NCBI RefSeq assembly: GCF_002860865.1 | Contig: NZ_PKIE01000001.1 | Span: 372,001 to 436,000, forward strand | DNA: 64,000 nucleotides | Direction of reading: 5' to 3' | From: Streptococcus mitis | GTDB lineage: Bacteria; Bacillota; Bacilli; Lactobacillales; Streptococcaceae | In this document: in pieces, positions 1 to 12,988 of the stretch | Layout of the letters: each line of letters opens with the position of its first letter | How positions within the stretch are numbered: the stretch's first letter is position 1 | Program-made: the position numbers and the translations under genes | Notes under the pieces: model-generated | The model's database searches: none | What the model saw: only the letters and a program-made list of their open reading frames with translations | What the model was told of the DNA's origin: nothing

Positions 1-12
1 ACGGAGGAATTT

Positions 13-738
13 ATGAATGTAAATCAGATTGTACGGATTATTCCTACTTTAAAAGTTAATAATAGAAAATTAAATGAAACATTTTATATAGAAACCCTTG
101 GCATGAAGGCCTTGTTAGAAGAATCAGCCTTTCTGTCACTAGGTGATCAAACAGGTCTAGAAAAGCTGATTTTAGAAGAAGCTCCAAGTATGCGCACTCG
201 TAAGGTAGAGGGAAGTAAGAAACTAGCTAGATTGATTATCAAGGTGGAAAATCCCTTGGAAATCGAAGAACTCTTATCTAAAACAGATTCAATTCATCAA
301 TTATATAAAGGTCAAAACGGCTATGCTTTTGAAATTTACTCTCCAGAAGATGATTTGGTTTTGATTCATGCGGAAGATGATAGAGAAAGTCTAGTAGAAG
401 TAGAAGAAAATCCTGAATTTCAAACAGATCTGGAGTCAATTTCTTTAAGTAAATTTGAAATTTCTATGGAATTACACCTCCCAACGGATGTAGATAGTTT
501 CTTGGAACTATCTGAAATTGGGGCGTCACTTGATTTTATCCCAGCACAGGGGCAGGATTTGACTGTGGACAATACGGTTACTTGGGACTTATCTATGCTC
601 AAGTTCTTGGTCAATGAATTAGACATAGCAAGTCTTCGTAAGAAGTTTGAGTCTACAGAATATTTTATTCCTAAGTCTGAAAAATTCTTCCTTGGTAAAG
701 ATAGAAATAATGTTGAATTGTGGTTTGAAGAAGTATGA
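13..738 (+). CDS. cppA: CppA family protein
   Basis: The 241-residue product matches streptococcal CppA, named for reported degradation of complement C3. It reads as two domains: an N-terminal glyoxalase/VOC-like half (about residues 1-130, opening NVNQIVRIIPTLKVNNR) and a C-terminal CppA-specific half. There is no signal peptide or membrane segment, which fits poorly with a secreted protease, so the biochemical role is uncertain. The ATG lies 6 bases after a GGAGG ribosome site. Its stop overlaps the ATG of the next gene (ATGA), so the two are probably translationally coupled. Confidence 0.85.
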   Translation: MNVNQIVRIIPTLKVNNRKLNETFYIETLGMKALLEESAFLSLGDQTGLEKLILEEAPSMRTRKVEGSKKLARLIIKVENPLEIEELLSKTDSIHQLYKGQNGYAFEIYSPEDDLVLIHAEDDRESLVEVEENPEFQTDLESISLSKFEISMELHLPTDVDSFLELSEIGASLDFIPAQGQDLTVDNTVTWDLSMLKFLVNELDIASLRKKFESTEYFIPKSEKFFLGKDRNNVELWFEEV

Positions 739-1670
739 AGTGGACCAAGATTATTAAAAAAATAGAAGAACAAATCGAGGCAGGGATTTATCCCGGAGCC
801 TCTTTTGCGTATTTTAAGGACCATAAATGGACGGAGTTCTATATTGGCCAGAGTGACCCAGAGCATGGCTTGCAGACTGAGGCAGGACTAGTTTATGACC
901 TAGCTAGTGTCAGCAAGGTTGTTGGGGTTGGTACTGTTTTTACTTTTTTGTGGGAAAAAGGTCAATTGGATATTGACAGACCGGTAACAGATTTTTTAGC
1001 TGAGAGTGATTATCCAGACATCACTATTCGCCAGCTCTTGACTCACGCAACAGATCTTGATCCGTTTATTCCCAATCGTGATCTTTTAACAGCACCTGAA
1101 TTAAAGGAAGCGATGTTTCATCTTAACAGACGAAGTCAGCCAGCCTTTCTTTATTCGGATGTCCATTTTTTACTTTTGGGCTTTATTTTGGAAAGAATCT
1201 TTGATAAGGATTTGGATGAGATTTTACAGGAACAAGTTTGGAATCCTTGGAGAATGACGGAAACCCAATTTGGTCCTATTGAGCTTGCTGTTCCAACAGT
1301 TAGAGGTGTAGAGGCTGGCATGGTACATGATCCCAAGGCTCGACTCCTGGGCAGACATGCAGGTAGTGCTGGTTTATTTTCGACTGTAAAGGATTTACAA
1401 ATCTTTTTAGAACACTATTTAGCAGATGATTTTGCAAGAAATTTGAGTCAAAATTTTTCTCCTTTGGATGACAAGGAACGTTCTTTGGCATGGAATTTGG
1501 AAGGAGATTGGCTAGACCATACGGGCTATACAGGTACCTTTATCATGTGGAATCGTCAGAAGCAAGAAGTGGCTATTTTCCTATCGAATCGTACCTATGA
1601 AAAGGATGAGCGTGCTCAATGGATTTTAGACCGCAACCAAGTGATGGACTTGATTCGTAAAGAAGAGTAA
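735..1670 (+). CDS. Serine hydrolase, class C beta-lactamase/PBP-like fold
   Basis: The 311-residue protein has the class C beta-lactamase family layout: an SxxK motif (SVSK, residues 58-61) with S58 as expected nucleophile, a Y-S-D at about 140-142 in place of the usual YxN, a GSAGLFST segment near 210, and HTG near 262 in place of KTG. No signal peptide or transmembrane helix is visible, so it is probably a cytoplasmic esterase or peptidase rather than a resistance enzyme. It overlaps cppA by 4 bases and is followed 8 bases later by the permease gene, suggesting one operon. The substrate is unknown. Confidence 0.8.
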   Translation: MKWTKIIKKIEEQIEAGIYPGASFAYFKDHKWTEFYIGQSDPEHGLQTEAGLVYDLASVSKVVGVGTVFTFLWEKGQLDIDRPVTDFLAESDYPDITIRQLLTHATDLDPFIPNRDLLTAPELKEAMFHLNRRSQPAFLYSDVHFLLLGFILERIFDKDLDEILQEQVWNPWRMTETQFGPIELAVPTVRGVEAGMVHDPKARLLGRHAGSAGLFSTVKDLQIFLEHYLADDFARNLSQNFSPLDDKERSLAWNLEGDWLDHTGYTGTFIMWNRQKQEVAIFLSNRTYEKDERAQWILDRNQVMDLIRKEE

Positions 1671-1678
1671 GGAGAGAC

Positions 1679-2575
1679 ATGTCAAATAGTTTAAAAGGAA
1701 CTCTATTAACAGTTGTGGCTGGTATTGCTTGGGGCTTGTCCGGAACGAGTGGCCAATACCTGATGGCACACGGAATTTCGGCTCTGGTTTTGACCAACTT
1801 GCGTCTTTTAATCGCTGGTGGAATTCTCATGCTCTTGGCTTATGCCACTGCAAAGGATAAAATGCTGGCCTTTTTAAAGGATAGAAAGAGTTTACTGTCT
1901 CTTCTTATTTTTGCTCTGATTGGACTTTTTCTCAACCAATTCGCTTATCTTACTGCTATTCAGGAAACCAATGCAGGTACCGCGACTGTACTTCAGTATG
2001 TTTGTCCTGTCGGGATTTTGATTTATAGCTGTATCAAAGATAAGGTGGCACCGACACTGGGAGAGATTATTTCCATCATATTAGCCATTGGAGGGACCTT
2101 CCTGATTGCAACTCATGGGCAGTTGGACCAGTTATCCATGACACCTGCAGGCCTGTTCTGGGGGCTCTTTTCTGCTCTGACTTATGCTCTGTATATTATT
2201 TTGCCCATATCCTTGATTAAGAAGTGGGGGAGCAGTTTGGTCATTGGTGTGGGAATGGTCATAGCTGGTTTGGTCGCCCTTCCTTTTACAGGGGTTCTAC
2301 AGGCCACTATCCCGACTAGTCTTGATTTTCTCCTTGCTTTTGCAGGCATTATCCTTATCGGGACTGTCTTTGCCTATACAGCCTTTCTAAAAGGAGCCAG
2401 TCTGATTGGGCCGGTCAAGTCAAGTTTGTTGGCTTCAATTGAGCCAATTTCGGCTGTTTTCTTTGCTTTCCTAATTATGAATGAACAATTTTATCCCATT
2501 GATTTTCTTGGTATGGCAATGATATTGTTTGCTGTAACTTTGATTTCGTTGAAAGATTTACTCTTAGAAAAATAA
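1679..2575 (+). CDS. EamA/DMT family permease
   Basis: This 298-residue, very hydrophobic protein has about ten predicted membrane helices in two EamA repeats, the drug/metabolite transporter layout. The N-terminus (VVAGIAWGLSGTSGQYL) is typical of the first repeat, and a second repeat starts near residue 155 (PAGLFWGLFSALTYALY). The ATG is preceded by AAGGAGAG. It is the third gene of the cppA cluster. The substrate cannot be told from sequence; related proteins export amino acids or metabolites. A short hairpin with a T-run (2580-2608) follows the stop. Confidence 0.85.
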   Translation: MSNSLKGTLLTVVAGIAWGLSGTSGQYLMAHGISALVLTNLRLLIAGGILMLLAYATAKDKMLAFLKDRKSLLSLLIFALIGLFLNQFAYLTAIQETNAGTATVLQYVCPVGILIYSCIKDKVAPTLGEIISIILAIGGTFLIATHGQLDQLSMTPAGLFWGLFSALTYALYIILPISLIKKWGSSLVIGVGMVIAGLVALPFTGVLQATIPTSLDFLLAFAGIILIGTVFAYTAFLKGASLIGPVKSSLLASIEPISAVFFAFLIMNEQFYPIDFLGMAMILFAVTLISLKDLLLEK

Positions 2576-2578
2576 AAA

Positions 2579-2608
2579 GACTCTTTGTCCGTGACAGAGA
2601 GTTTTTTG
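2579..2608 (+). terminator. Probable terminator after the EamA permease gene
   Basis: The sequence GACTCTTTGTCC-GTGA-cAGAGAGTTTTTT forms an imperfect hairpin (ACTCTTTGTC with GACAGAGAGT) followed by a run of T. It lies directly after the permease stop codon and before a BOX element. Confidence 0.6.
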
Positions 2609-2619
2609 CATAGTATTTT

Positions 2620-2726
2620 ATACTCAATGAAAATCAAAGAGCAAACTAGGAAACTAGCCGCAGGCTGTACTTGAGTACGGCAAGGCGACGTTGACGCGGT
2701 TTGAATTTGATTTTCGAAGAGTATTA
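2620..2726. repeat. BOX element (A-C type)
   Basis: About 107 bp that opens TACTCAATGAAAATCAAAG and closes GATTTTCGAAGAGTATTA. It contains the classic BOX-A core GGCAAGGCGACGTTGACG and the C-type part GCCGCAGGCTGTACTTGAGT, with no B module. The outer ends are inverted repeats (ATACTC/GAGTAT). The right end overlaps the stop codon of the minus-strand GntR gene. It lies between two convergent genes. Confidence 0.92.
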
Positions 2727-3431
2727 ATTGTTTTCAAGATAAAATTCAAAGCGTTCGCCTACATACTGACTTTTTACGTATTCAAAAGCAGTACCATCTT
2801 CTAGGTAGGAAACCTGAGTTAAACCAAGAATAGCATGTCCTTTTTCAACTTCCAAATAGAGGGCAATCTTTTCTTTAGCAAGACGAGCATAGATGGTCTG
2901 CTGTGATTTGCCAATACGGTAGCCGTGTTTTTGTAGAGTCTGGAAGAAATGACTAGTGATTTCTTCTTTTTTAAAATCCTTAATGAATTTTTCAGGAATA
3001 GAAGCAACTTCATAAACCAGAGGAACTTGATCCGCATAGCGAACCCGCTCCATTCGGATAATATTGTCCGTTGGAGAAATTCCTAGCTTGGCAACTTCCT
3101 GTTCATTAGGAATAGTTTTTCTGTAGGAAATGAGCTGGCTAGAGGGAACTTTACCTTGGGATTTAACAATTTCAGTAAAACTGGTTGTCCCTCTCATCTT
3201 TTCTTGTACACGTGTACTGGATACAAAGGTGCCACTTCCTACACGTCGCTCTAAAACTCCTTCTTCGACCAAGAGGGAAATAGCTTGTCGGAGGGTCATG
3301 CGACTGACCGCAAACTGCTCTGCTAAGTCTCGTTCACTGGGAAGCCTCTCCCCAATAGCCCAACGATGTTCGTCAATATCCTTTTTAATCTGATCATGGA
3401 TTTTCATATAAGCAGGTAGCATATTTTTCAC
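2724..3431 (-). CDS. GntR family transcriptional regulator with UTRA domain
   Basis: The 235-residue protein has an N-terminal winged helix (about 8-75, with ERLPSERDLAEQFAVSRMTL and GVLERRVGSGTFV typical of GntR) and a C-terminal UTRA ligand domain (about 90-232), the HutC subfamily. It is divergent from guaA with a 132-bp shared promoter region, a hint of a link to purine or sugar metabolism, but ligand and targets are unknown. Its stop codon is the TAA at the end of a BOX repeat, so that repeat lies immediately after the reading frame. Confidence 0.85.
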   Translation of the reverse strand: MKNMLPAYMKIHDQIKKDIDEHRWAIGERLPSERDLAEQFAVSRMTLRQAISLLVEEGVLERRVGSGTFVSSTRVQEKMRGTTSFTEIVKSQGKVPSSQLISYRKTIPNEQEVAKLGISPTDNIIRMERVRYADQVPLVYEVASIPEKFIKDFKKEEITSHFFQTLQKHGYRIGKSQQTIYARLAKEKIALYLEVEKGHAILGLTQVSYLEDGTAFEYVKSQYVGERFEFYLENN

Positions 3432-3563
3432 TTCATTTCTATCTTTTCTCTATTGTACCTCAATAAACTAGAAAAAGTCAATCTTCGCCTTGTTTAGTTG
3501 GTAATTCGCCCTTATTTGTGATAGAATATTGGAAAAAGATATTTCTTTTGAGAAAGGAAAAAG

Positions 3564-5126
3564 ATGAGCAACATTTCAACTGATTTGCAAGATGTAGAAA
3601 AAATCATCGTATTGGACTATGGTAGCCAGTACAACCAGCTGATTTCACGCCGTATCCGTGAGATTGGTGTTTTTTCAGAACTAAAAAGCCATAAAATTTC
3701 AGCTGCTGAAGTTCGTGAAATCAATCCTGTAGGAATCATCCTTTCAGGTGGTCCAAACTCTGTATATGAAGATGGTTCATTCGATATTGACCCAGAAATC
3801 TTCGAACTTGGAATTCCTATTTTGGGAATTTGTTACGGTATGCAGTTATTGACCCATAAACTTGGAGGAAAAGTTGTTCCTGCAGGTGATGCTGGAAATC
3901 GTGAATACGGTCAATCAACCCTAACACATACACCATCAGCTCTCTTTGAATCAACACCTGATGAACAAACTGTATTGATGAGCCATGGTGATGCGGTTAC
4001 TGAGATTCCTGCTGACTTTGTTCGTACTGGAACATCAGCTGACTGCCCATACGCAGCCATCGAAAATCCAGATAAACACATTTACGGTATCCAATTCCAC
4101 CCAGAAGTTCGTCATTCTGTATACGGGAATGATATCCTTCGTAACTTTGCCCTTAACATCTGTAAGGCTAAAGGCGACTGGACAATGGATAACTTCATCG
4201 ACATGCAGATCCAAAAAATCCGTGAGACTGTCGGTGATAAACGTGTCCTTCTTGGCCTTTCAGGTGGGGTTGACTCATCTGTCGTTGGGGTTCTTCTCCA
4301 AAAAGCGATTGGCGATCAATTGATCTGTATCTTCGTAGACCACGGTCTTCTTCGCAAAGGAGAAGCGGACCAAGTTATGGACATGCTTGGTGGTAAGTTT
4401 GGTTTGAATATCGTCAAAGCAGATGCTGCTAAACGTTTCCTTGACAAACTTGCTGGCGTTTCTGACCCTGAACAAAAACGTAAAATCATCGGTAACGAGT
4501 TTGTGTATGTATTTGATGACGAAGCAAGCAAGCTCAAAGATGTTAAATTCCTTGCTCAAGGTACGCTTTACACAGACGTGATTGAGTCTGGTACAGATAC
4601 AGCTCAAACTATCAAGTCACACCACAACGTGGGTGGTCTTCCAGAAGACATGCAGTTTGAATTGATTGAACCACTCAACACTCTTTACAAGGATGAAGTT
4701 CGTGCCCTTGGTACAGAGCTTGGTATGCCAGACCATATCGTATGGCGCCAACCATTCCCAGGACCAGGACTTGCGATCCGTGTCATGGGTGAAATAACTG
4801 AAGAAAAACTTGAAACAGTTCGCGAATCAGACGCTATCCTTCGTGAAGAAATCGCTAAAGCTGGTCTTGACCGCGATATCTGGCAATACTTCACAGTGAA
4901 CACAGGCGTTCGTTCAGTTGGTGTTATGGGTGATGGTCGTACTTATGACTACACGATTGCAATCCGTGCTATCACCTCTATCGATGGTATGACAGCTGAC
5001 TTTGCAAAGATTCCTTGGGAAGTCCTTCAAAAGATTTCTGTACGTATCGTAAACGAAGTGGACCACGTTAACCGCATCGTCTATGATATTACGAGTAAAC
5101 CACCTGCAACAGTTGAATGGGAATAG
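3564..5126 (+). CDS. guaA: GMP synthase (glutamine-hydrolysing)
   Basis: The enzyme converts XMP to GMP using glutamine and ATP. The 520-residue length is normal. The N-terminal class I glutamine amidotransferase shows GICYGMQ with nucleophile C90 and the H179/E181 pair in GIQFHPE. The ATP-pyrophosphatase domain has the PP-loop LSGGVDSS near residue 232, and the C-terminal dimerisation domain ends [21 protein letters not shown] ribosome site precedes the ATG. It is monocistronic, bounded by a terminator at 5160-5190. Confidence 0.98.
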   Translation: MSNISTDLQDVEKIIVLDYGSQYNQLISRRIREIGVFSELKSHKISAAEVREINPVGIILSGGPNSVYEDGSFDIDPEIFELGIPILGICYGMQLLTHKLGGKVVPAGDAGNREYGQSTLTHTPSALFESTPDEQTVLMSHGDAVTEIPADFVRTGTSADCPYAAIENPDKHIYGIQFHPEVRHSVYGNDILRNFALNICKAKGDWTMDNFIDMQIQKIRETVGDKRVLLGLSGGVDSSVVGVLLQKAIGDQLICIFVDHGLLRKGEADQVMDMLGGKFGLNIVKADAAKRFLDKLAGVSDPEQKRKIIGNEFVYVFDDEASKLKDVKFLAQGTLYTDVIESGTDTAQTIKSHHNVGGLPEDMQFELIEPLNTLYKDEVRALGTELGMPDHIVWRQPFPGPGLAIRVMGEITEEKLETVRESDAILREEIAKAGLDRDIWQYFTVNTGVRSVGVMGDGRTYDYTIAIRAITSIDGMTADFAKIPWEVLQKISVRIVNEVDHVNRIVYDITSKPPATVEWE

Positions 5127-5159
5127 TCATCTAAGAACTAATTTATGTAGTTTAATGAG

Positions 5160-5190
5160 CCAGTATCATTGGATACTGGTTTTTACTTTT
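5160..5190 (+). terminator. guaA intrinsic terminator
   Basis: A perfect 8-bp stem, CCAGTATC and GATACTGG, with loop ATTG is followed by a T-rich tract. It starts 33 bases after the guaA stop. Confidence 0.9.
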
Positions 5191-5367
5191 CTAGACTTTT
5201 TGGCTACTTGTTAAAATTGGTTTATATTCGATAGTTTAACAATTACTATACAAAGCTTAAAATATTAGAATTGTCAAAACAATCTGTCTAGGCTTGATTT
5301 TATTATTTATTTACTATAAAATGAGAAGGAAAAACGTCAAACTTTTATATTGCAAATAGGAGAAATC

Positions 5368-6654
5368 ATGACAAAAACATTAAAACGTCCTGAGGTTTTA
5401 TCACCTGCAGGGACTTTAGAGAAGCTAAAAGTAGCTGTTCAGTATGGGGCAGATGCTGTCTTTATCGGTGGTCAGGCCTATGGTCTTCGTAGCCGTGCAG
5501 GTAACTTTACCTTTGAACAGATGGAAGAAGGCGTCCAGTTTGCTGCCAAGTACGGTGCCAAAGTCTATGTAGCTGCCAATATGGTTATGCACGAAGGAAA
5601 TGAAGCTGGTGCTGGTGAGTGGTTCCGTAAACTGCGTGATATCGGGATTGCAGCAGTTATCGTATCTGACCCAGCTTTGATTATGATTGCAGCGACTGAA
5701 GCACCAGGTCTTGAAATCCACCTTTCCACTCAAGCAAGTGCCACTAACTATGAAACCCTTGAGTTCTGGAAAGAACTGGGCTTGACTCGTGTCGTTTTGG
5801 CGCGTGAGGTTTCAATGGAAGAATTAGCTGAAATCCGCAAACGTACAGATGTTGAGATTGAAGCCTTTGTCCACGGAGCCATGTGTATTTCTTACTCTGG
5901 TCGTTGTACTCTTTCAAACCACATGAGTATGCGTGATGCTAACCGTGGTGGATGCTCTCAGTCATGCCGTTGGAAATATGACCTCTACGATATGCCATTT
6001 GGGAAAGAACGTAAGAGCTTGAAAGGGGAAATCCCAGAAGGATTTTCAATGTCAGCTGTTGACATGTCCATGATTGACCATATCCCAGATATGATTGAAA
6101 ATGGTGTGGACAGTCTGAAGATCGAAGGACGTATGAAGTCTATTCACTACGTATCAACAGTAACCAACTGCTACAAGGCAGCTGTTGATGCTTATCTAGA
6201 AAGTCCAGAGAAGTTTGAAGCTATCAAGCAAGACTTGATTGATGAGATGTGGAAGGTTGCCCAACGTGAATTAGCAACAGGTTTCTACTACGGTACACCA
6301 TCTGAAAATGAACAGTTATTTGGTGCTCGCCGTAAAATTCCTGAGTACAAGTTTGTAGCTGAAGTGGTTTCTTATGATGATGCGACACAAACAGCAACCA
6401 TTCGTCAACGGAATGTGATTAATGAAGGAGACCAAGTTGAGTTTTACGGCCCAGGTTTCCGTCATTTTGAAACGTATATCGAAGATTTACATGATGCCAA
6501 AGGCAATAAAATTGACCGCGCTCCAAATCCGATGGAACTCTTGACAATCAAGGTTCCACAACCTGTTCAAGCAGGAGACATGGTTCGCGCTCTCAAAGAG
6601 GGTCTCATCAATCTTTATAAGGAAGATGGAACCAGCGTCACAGTTCGTGCTTAA
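5368..6654 (+). CDS. U32 family protein (TrhP/YegQ-like tRNA hydroxylation protein)
   Basis: The protein of about 428 residues carries the U32 signature EAFVHGAMCISYSGRCTLS and a further Cys pair (GGCSQSC), Cys residues likely to bind an iron-sulfur cluster. Members were long called collagenases; in E. coli and Bacillus the family makes 5-hydroxyuridine at the tRNA wobble position, so a tRNA-modification role is more likely. The ATG at 5368 is chosen because AGGAGA sits 6 bases before it; an upstream TTG at 5350 lacks such a site. A strong terminator at 6747-6773 closes the unit. Confidence 0.85.
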   Translation: MTKTLKRPEVLSPAGTLEKLKVAVQYGADAVFIGGQAYGLRSRAGNFTFEQMEEGVQFAAKYGAKVYVAANMVMHEGNEAGAGEWFRKLRDIGIAAVIVSDPALIMIAATEAPGLEIHLSTQASATNYETLEFWKELGLTRVVLAREVSMEELAEIRKRTDVEIEAFVHGAMCISYSGRCTLSNHMSMRDANRGGCSQSCRWKYDLYDMPFGKERKSLKGEIPEGFSMSAVDMSMIDHIPDMIENGVDSLKIEGRMKSIHYVSTVTNCYKAAVDAYLESPEKFEAIKQDLIDEMWKVAQRELATGFYYGTPSENEQLFGARRKIPEYKFVAEVVSYDDATQTATIRQRNVINEGDQVEFYGPGFRHFETYIEDLHDAKGNKIDRAPNPMELLTIKVPQPVQAGDMVRALKEGLINLYKEDGTSVTVRA

Positions 6655-6746
6655 TAAACATGTAGGAGATGAAAGCTTTCTAGTTGCTTTCCCTTTAATT
6701 CTTCTTACTAAAAGAGCATTAGGTTAAAGAAAATATATTAATTTTC

Positions 6747-6773
6747 ATCCGAGATTTCATCTCGGATTTTTTC
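6747..6773 (+). terminator. Intrinsic terminator after the U32 gene
   Basis: A perfect 9-bp stem, ATCCGAGAT and ATCTCGGAT, with loop TTC is followed by TTTTTC. It lies in the 315-bp space before atpE and separates the U32 transcript from the ATPase operon. Confidence 0.95.
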
Positions 6774-6877
6774 AATATTTTTCAGAAAGGTCTAGATAAT
6801 GGTCGGATTTATTACAAGTTTTTTACAAAGTTTTCTATATAATAGGCTTAAAAATAGTAAAATTGTAAATAATTTTC

Positions 6878-6892
6878 ATTAAACGCTTTCAA
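6878..6892. promoter_or_regulatory. cre-like (CcpA) site upstream of the atp promoter
   Basis: The minus-strand reading TTGAAAGCGTTTAAT fits the CcpA consensus WTGNAANCGNWNNCW at all positions but one (the late C is A). It ends 14 bases before the atp -35 box. The role is inferred only. Confidence 0.4.
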
Positions 6893-6905
6893 TGTTAGTA
6901 AAAAG

Positions 6906-6934
6906 TTGACAAATCCAATTTTTAGGACTAAACT
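6906..6934 (+). promoter_or_regulatory. atp operon promoter
   Basis: TTGACA (6906-6911) and TAAACT (6929-6934) are separated by exactly 17 bp. It is the only good sigma-A promoter in the space before atpE and lies 36 bp from the atpE ATG. Confidence 0.8.
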
Positions 6935-6969
6935 AAGTAAGTAAATTTTAATTAAAAGGAGAATTCGTC

Positions 6970-7170
6970 ATGAATTTAACATTTTTCGGTCTATGTCTTG
7001 CCTGTATGGGTGTATCTCTTGGTGAAGGTATGTTGATGAACGGTTTGTTGAAATCAGTTGCTCGCCAACCAGATATCATCTCAGAACTACGTAGTTTGAT
7101 GATCCTAGGGGTTGCCTTTATTGAAGGTACTTTCTTCGTTACTCTTGTCTTTTCATTTATCATCAAATAA
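6970..7170 (+). CDS. atpE: F0F1 ATP synthase subunit c
   Basis: The 66-residue proteolipid has two hydrophobic helices joined by a polar loop (ARQPDI at 31-36). E52 in AFIEGTFF is the proton-binding carboxylate of the c-ring. It is the optochin target in pneumococcus; V48, A49 and F50 around E52 match the form I remember as sensitive, while L17, M21, L27, I36-I37 and I45 differ from the pneumococcal sequence as I remember it, pointing to a related mitis-group species. It is the first gene of the operon, with AAAAGGAGA before the ATG. Confidence 0.96.
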   Translation: MNLTFFGLCLACMGVSLGEGMLMNGLLKSVARQPDIISELRSLMILGVAFIEGTFFVTLVFSFIIK

Positions 7171-7203
7171 AAGAAGTATAAATTGAAAAAGGGAGGATTT
7201 TAG

Positions 7204-7914
7204 ATGGAAGAAAGTATTAATCCAACCATCAATATTGGTCCTGTTACCTTTAATTTAACCATAGTAGTTTTGACTTTGTTGACTGTAGCACTTATTTTTG
7301 GCTTTATTTATTGGGCAACTCGAAATATGACTTTGAGACCCACAGGAAAACAAAATGTATTAGAGTATTTATTTGATTTTGTTGTTGGATTTACAAAATC
7401 AAACCTTGGTCCAATGATAAAGGATTATTCTCTCTTTTATTTCTGTTTATTCCTATTTATGGCCATTGCAAATAATATTGGCTTAATGGCTAGAATTCAG
7501 ACTACAGATGGTGTAAATCTTTGGACCTCACCAACAGCAAATTTGTCATTTGACTTGGTCTTGTCTTTTACAATTATCTTAATGACTCACGTAGAAGGAA
7601 TTCGTCGTCGTGGAATCAAAAAGTATTTAAAAGCATTTGTAACACCAGGTTTTATGACACCAATGAATCTCTTGGAAGAAGTTACCAATCTCCTTTCACT
7701 TGCATTGCGGGTCTTTGGTAATATCTTTGCAGGGGAAGTGATGGCAAGTATGTTAGTCCTACTTTCTCATCAGGCCTTCTATTGGTATCCTATTGCTTTT
7801 GGAACAAATCTAATCTGGACTGCATTTTCTGTTTTTATTTCTTGTGTACAAGCATATGTATTTACATTGTTATCTTCAATGTACCTAGGAAATAAAATTA
7901 ATGATGAAGAATAG
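7204..7914 (+). CDS. atpB: F0F1 ATP synthase subunit a
   Basis: The 236-residue membrane protein forms the proton half-channels of F0. Five or six hydrophobic helices are visible. The essential stator arginine is R169 in [15 protein letters not shown], the family signature. GGGAGG precedes the ATG. It sits 33 bases after atpE and 13 before atpF, in the order (c first, then a) usual for streptococci. Confidence 0.96.
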   Translation: MEESINPTINIGPVTFNLTIVVLTLLTVALIFGFIYWATRNMTLRPTGKQNVLEYLFDFVVGFTKSNLGPMIKDYSLFYFCLFLFMAIANNIGLMARIQTTDGVNLWTSPTANLSFDLVLSFTIILMTHVEGIRRRGIKKYLKAFVTPGFMTPMNLLEEVTNLLSLALRVFGNIFAGEVMASMLVLLSHQAFYWYPIAFGTNLIWTAFSVFISCVQAYVFTLLSSMYLGNKINDEE

Positions 7915-7927
7915 AAAGGAGTAGTTT

Positions 7928-8421
7928 ATGAATGTAACAGTAGGTGAATTACTTGGTGATTTTATACTAATCGCTGGTTCCTTTATTCTCTTGCTAGTCT
8001 TGGTTAAGAAATATGCTTGGTCAAATTTGGCTAGCATTTTCGAACAAAGAGCAGAAAAAATTGCAGCAGATATTGACAGAGCTGAAGAAGCACGTCAAAA
8101 AGCAGAAGTATTGGCTCAAAAACGCGAAGATGAATTGGCTGGTAGCCGTAAAGAAGCTAAGACAATCATTGAGAATGCGAAAGAAACAGCTGAGAAAAGC
8201 AAAGCTAGTATTTTAGCAGATGCTAAGCTAGAAGCAGGACGCTTGAAAGAAAAAGCAAACCAAGAAATTGCTCAAAATAAAGCTGAAGCTTTACAAAGCG
8301 TTAAGGGTGAGGTAGCAGATTTGACAATCAGCTTGGCTGGTAAAATCATCTCACAAAACCTTGACGGTCATGCCCATAAAGAACTCATTGATCAGTATAT
8401 CGATCAGTTAGGAGAAGCTTA

Positions 8422-8422
<1 letters not shown>
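7928..8422 (+). CDS. atpF: F0F1 ATP synthase subunit b
   Basis: The 164-residue peripheral-stalk protein has one N-terminal membrane helix (about 8-28, [19 protein letters not shown]) and then a long charged coiled coil rich in Ala, Glu and Lys (about 40-135). It ties F1 to subunit a. Its last codon overlaps the atpH start by one base, so the two are coupled. Confidence 0.96.
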
Positions 8423-10478
<2,056 letters not shown>

Positions 10479-10493
10479 GAATAGAGGTGTCAG

Positions 10494-11372
10494 ATGGCAG
10501 TATCTCTAAATGATATTAAAACAAAAATCGCCTCAACAAAAAATACGAGTCAAATCACTAATGCCATGCAGATGGTATCAGCTGCTAAGCTAGGTCGTTC
10601 TGAAGAAGCTGCTCGTAACTTCCAAGTTTATGCTCAGAAAGTGCGTAAACTTTTGACAGATATCCTTCATGGTAATGGAGCTGGTGGTTCAACCAATCCT
10701 ATGTTGATTAGCCGTCCCGTGAAGAAGACAGGCTATATCGTCATTACTTCAGACCGTGGTTTGGTTGGAGGGTATAATTCTTCTATTCTGAAAGCCGTTA
10801 TGGAGTTGAAGGAAGAATACCATCCAGATGGTCAAGGTTTTGAAATGATCTGTATCGGTGGAATGGGAGCTGATTTCTTTAAGGCTCGTGGTATTCAACC
10901 ACTTTATGAATTACGTGGCTTGGCAGACCAACCTAGCTTTGATGAAGTTCGTAAGATTATTTCAAAAACTGTTGAAATGTACCAAAATGAACTCTTTGAT
11001 GAGCTCTATGTCTGCTACAACCACCATGTCAATACGCTAACCAGTCAAATGCGTGTGGAGCAAATGCTTCCGATTGTTGACTTGGATCCAAATGAAGCGG
11101 ATGAAGACTACAGCTTGACTTTTGAATTGGAGACAGGCCGAGAAGAAATTTTGGAGCAGTTGTTGCCTCAGTTTGCAGAAAGTATGATTTACGGGGCTAT
11201 TATCGATGCTAAGACAGCTGAAAATGCTGCCGGTATGACAGCCATGCAAACAGCGACTGATAATGCTAAGAAAGTCATCAATGATTTGACAATTCAGTAT
11301 AACCGTGCCAGACAGGCGGCGATTACACAAGAAATTACAGAAATCGTAGCAGGAGCTAGTGCCTTAGAATAG
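10494..11372 (+). CDS. atpG: F0F1 ATP synthase subunit gamma
   Basis: The 292-residue central rotor shaft has long N- and C-terminal helices that form a coiled coil ([19 protein letters not shown] and the end [20 protein letters not shown]). AGAGGTG precedes the ATG. Unlike its neighbours, which sit 1-33 bases apart, it is followed by a 199-bp space holding a BOX element before atpD. Confidence 0.96.
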   Translation: MAVSLNDIKTKIASTKNTSQITNAMQMVSAAKLGRSEEAARNFQVYAQKVRKLLTDILHGNGAGGSTNPMLISRPVKKTGYIVITSDRGLVGGYNSSILKAVMELKEEYHPDGQGFEMICIGGMGADFFKARGIQPLYELRGLADQPSFDEVRKIISKTVEMYQNELFDELYVCYNHHVNTLTSQMRVEQMLPIVDLDPNEADEDYSLTFELETGREEILEQLLPQFAESMIYGAIIDAKTAENAAGMTAMQTATDNAKKVINDLTIQYNRARQAAITQEITEIVAGASALE

Positions 11373-11402
11373 GCTCTAGTCCAGCTCGTATGAAAATGAA
11401 CT

Positions 11403-11518
11403 TATACTCAATGAAAATCAAAGAGCAAACTAGGAAGCTAGCCGCAGGCTGCTCAAAACACTGTTTTGAGGTTGCAGATAAAGCTGACGTGGTTTGAAGA
11501 GATTTTCGAAGAGTATTA
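11403..11518. repeat. BOX element inside the atp operon
   Basis: About 116 bp opening TATACTCAATGAAAATCAAA and closing GATTTTCGAAGAGTATTA. The middle GCTCAAAACACTGTTTTGAG is a strong hairpin of the BOX-B type; the A module is reduced (GATAAAGCTGACGTGG). It sits between atpG and atpD, so it is transcribed as part of the operon. A small hairpin (CCTAG-TTGAG-CTAGG, 11522-11536) follows it. Confidence 0.92.
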
Positions 11519-11562
11519 GGACCTAGTTGAGCTAGGAACCGACAGTATCTTATATAGAATAG

Positions 11563-12978
<1,416 letters not shown>

Positions 12979-12988
12979 GAGGTGATCT

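Noticed and set aside
420..866. Open frame on the minus strand opposite cppA
   Set aside because: It is a shadow of the real gene, has no ribosome site and resembles no family. The same holds for the many other antisense frames over guaA, atp, leu, smc, zwf, uvrB and fhs.
735..1670. Beta-lactamase conferring resistance
   Set aside because: There is no signal peptide, and the second and third motifs (YSD, HTG) differ from true class C enzymes. A cytoplasmic hydrolase is more likely.
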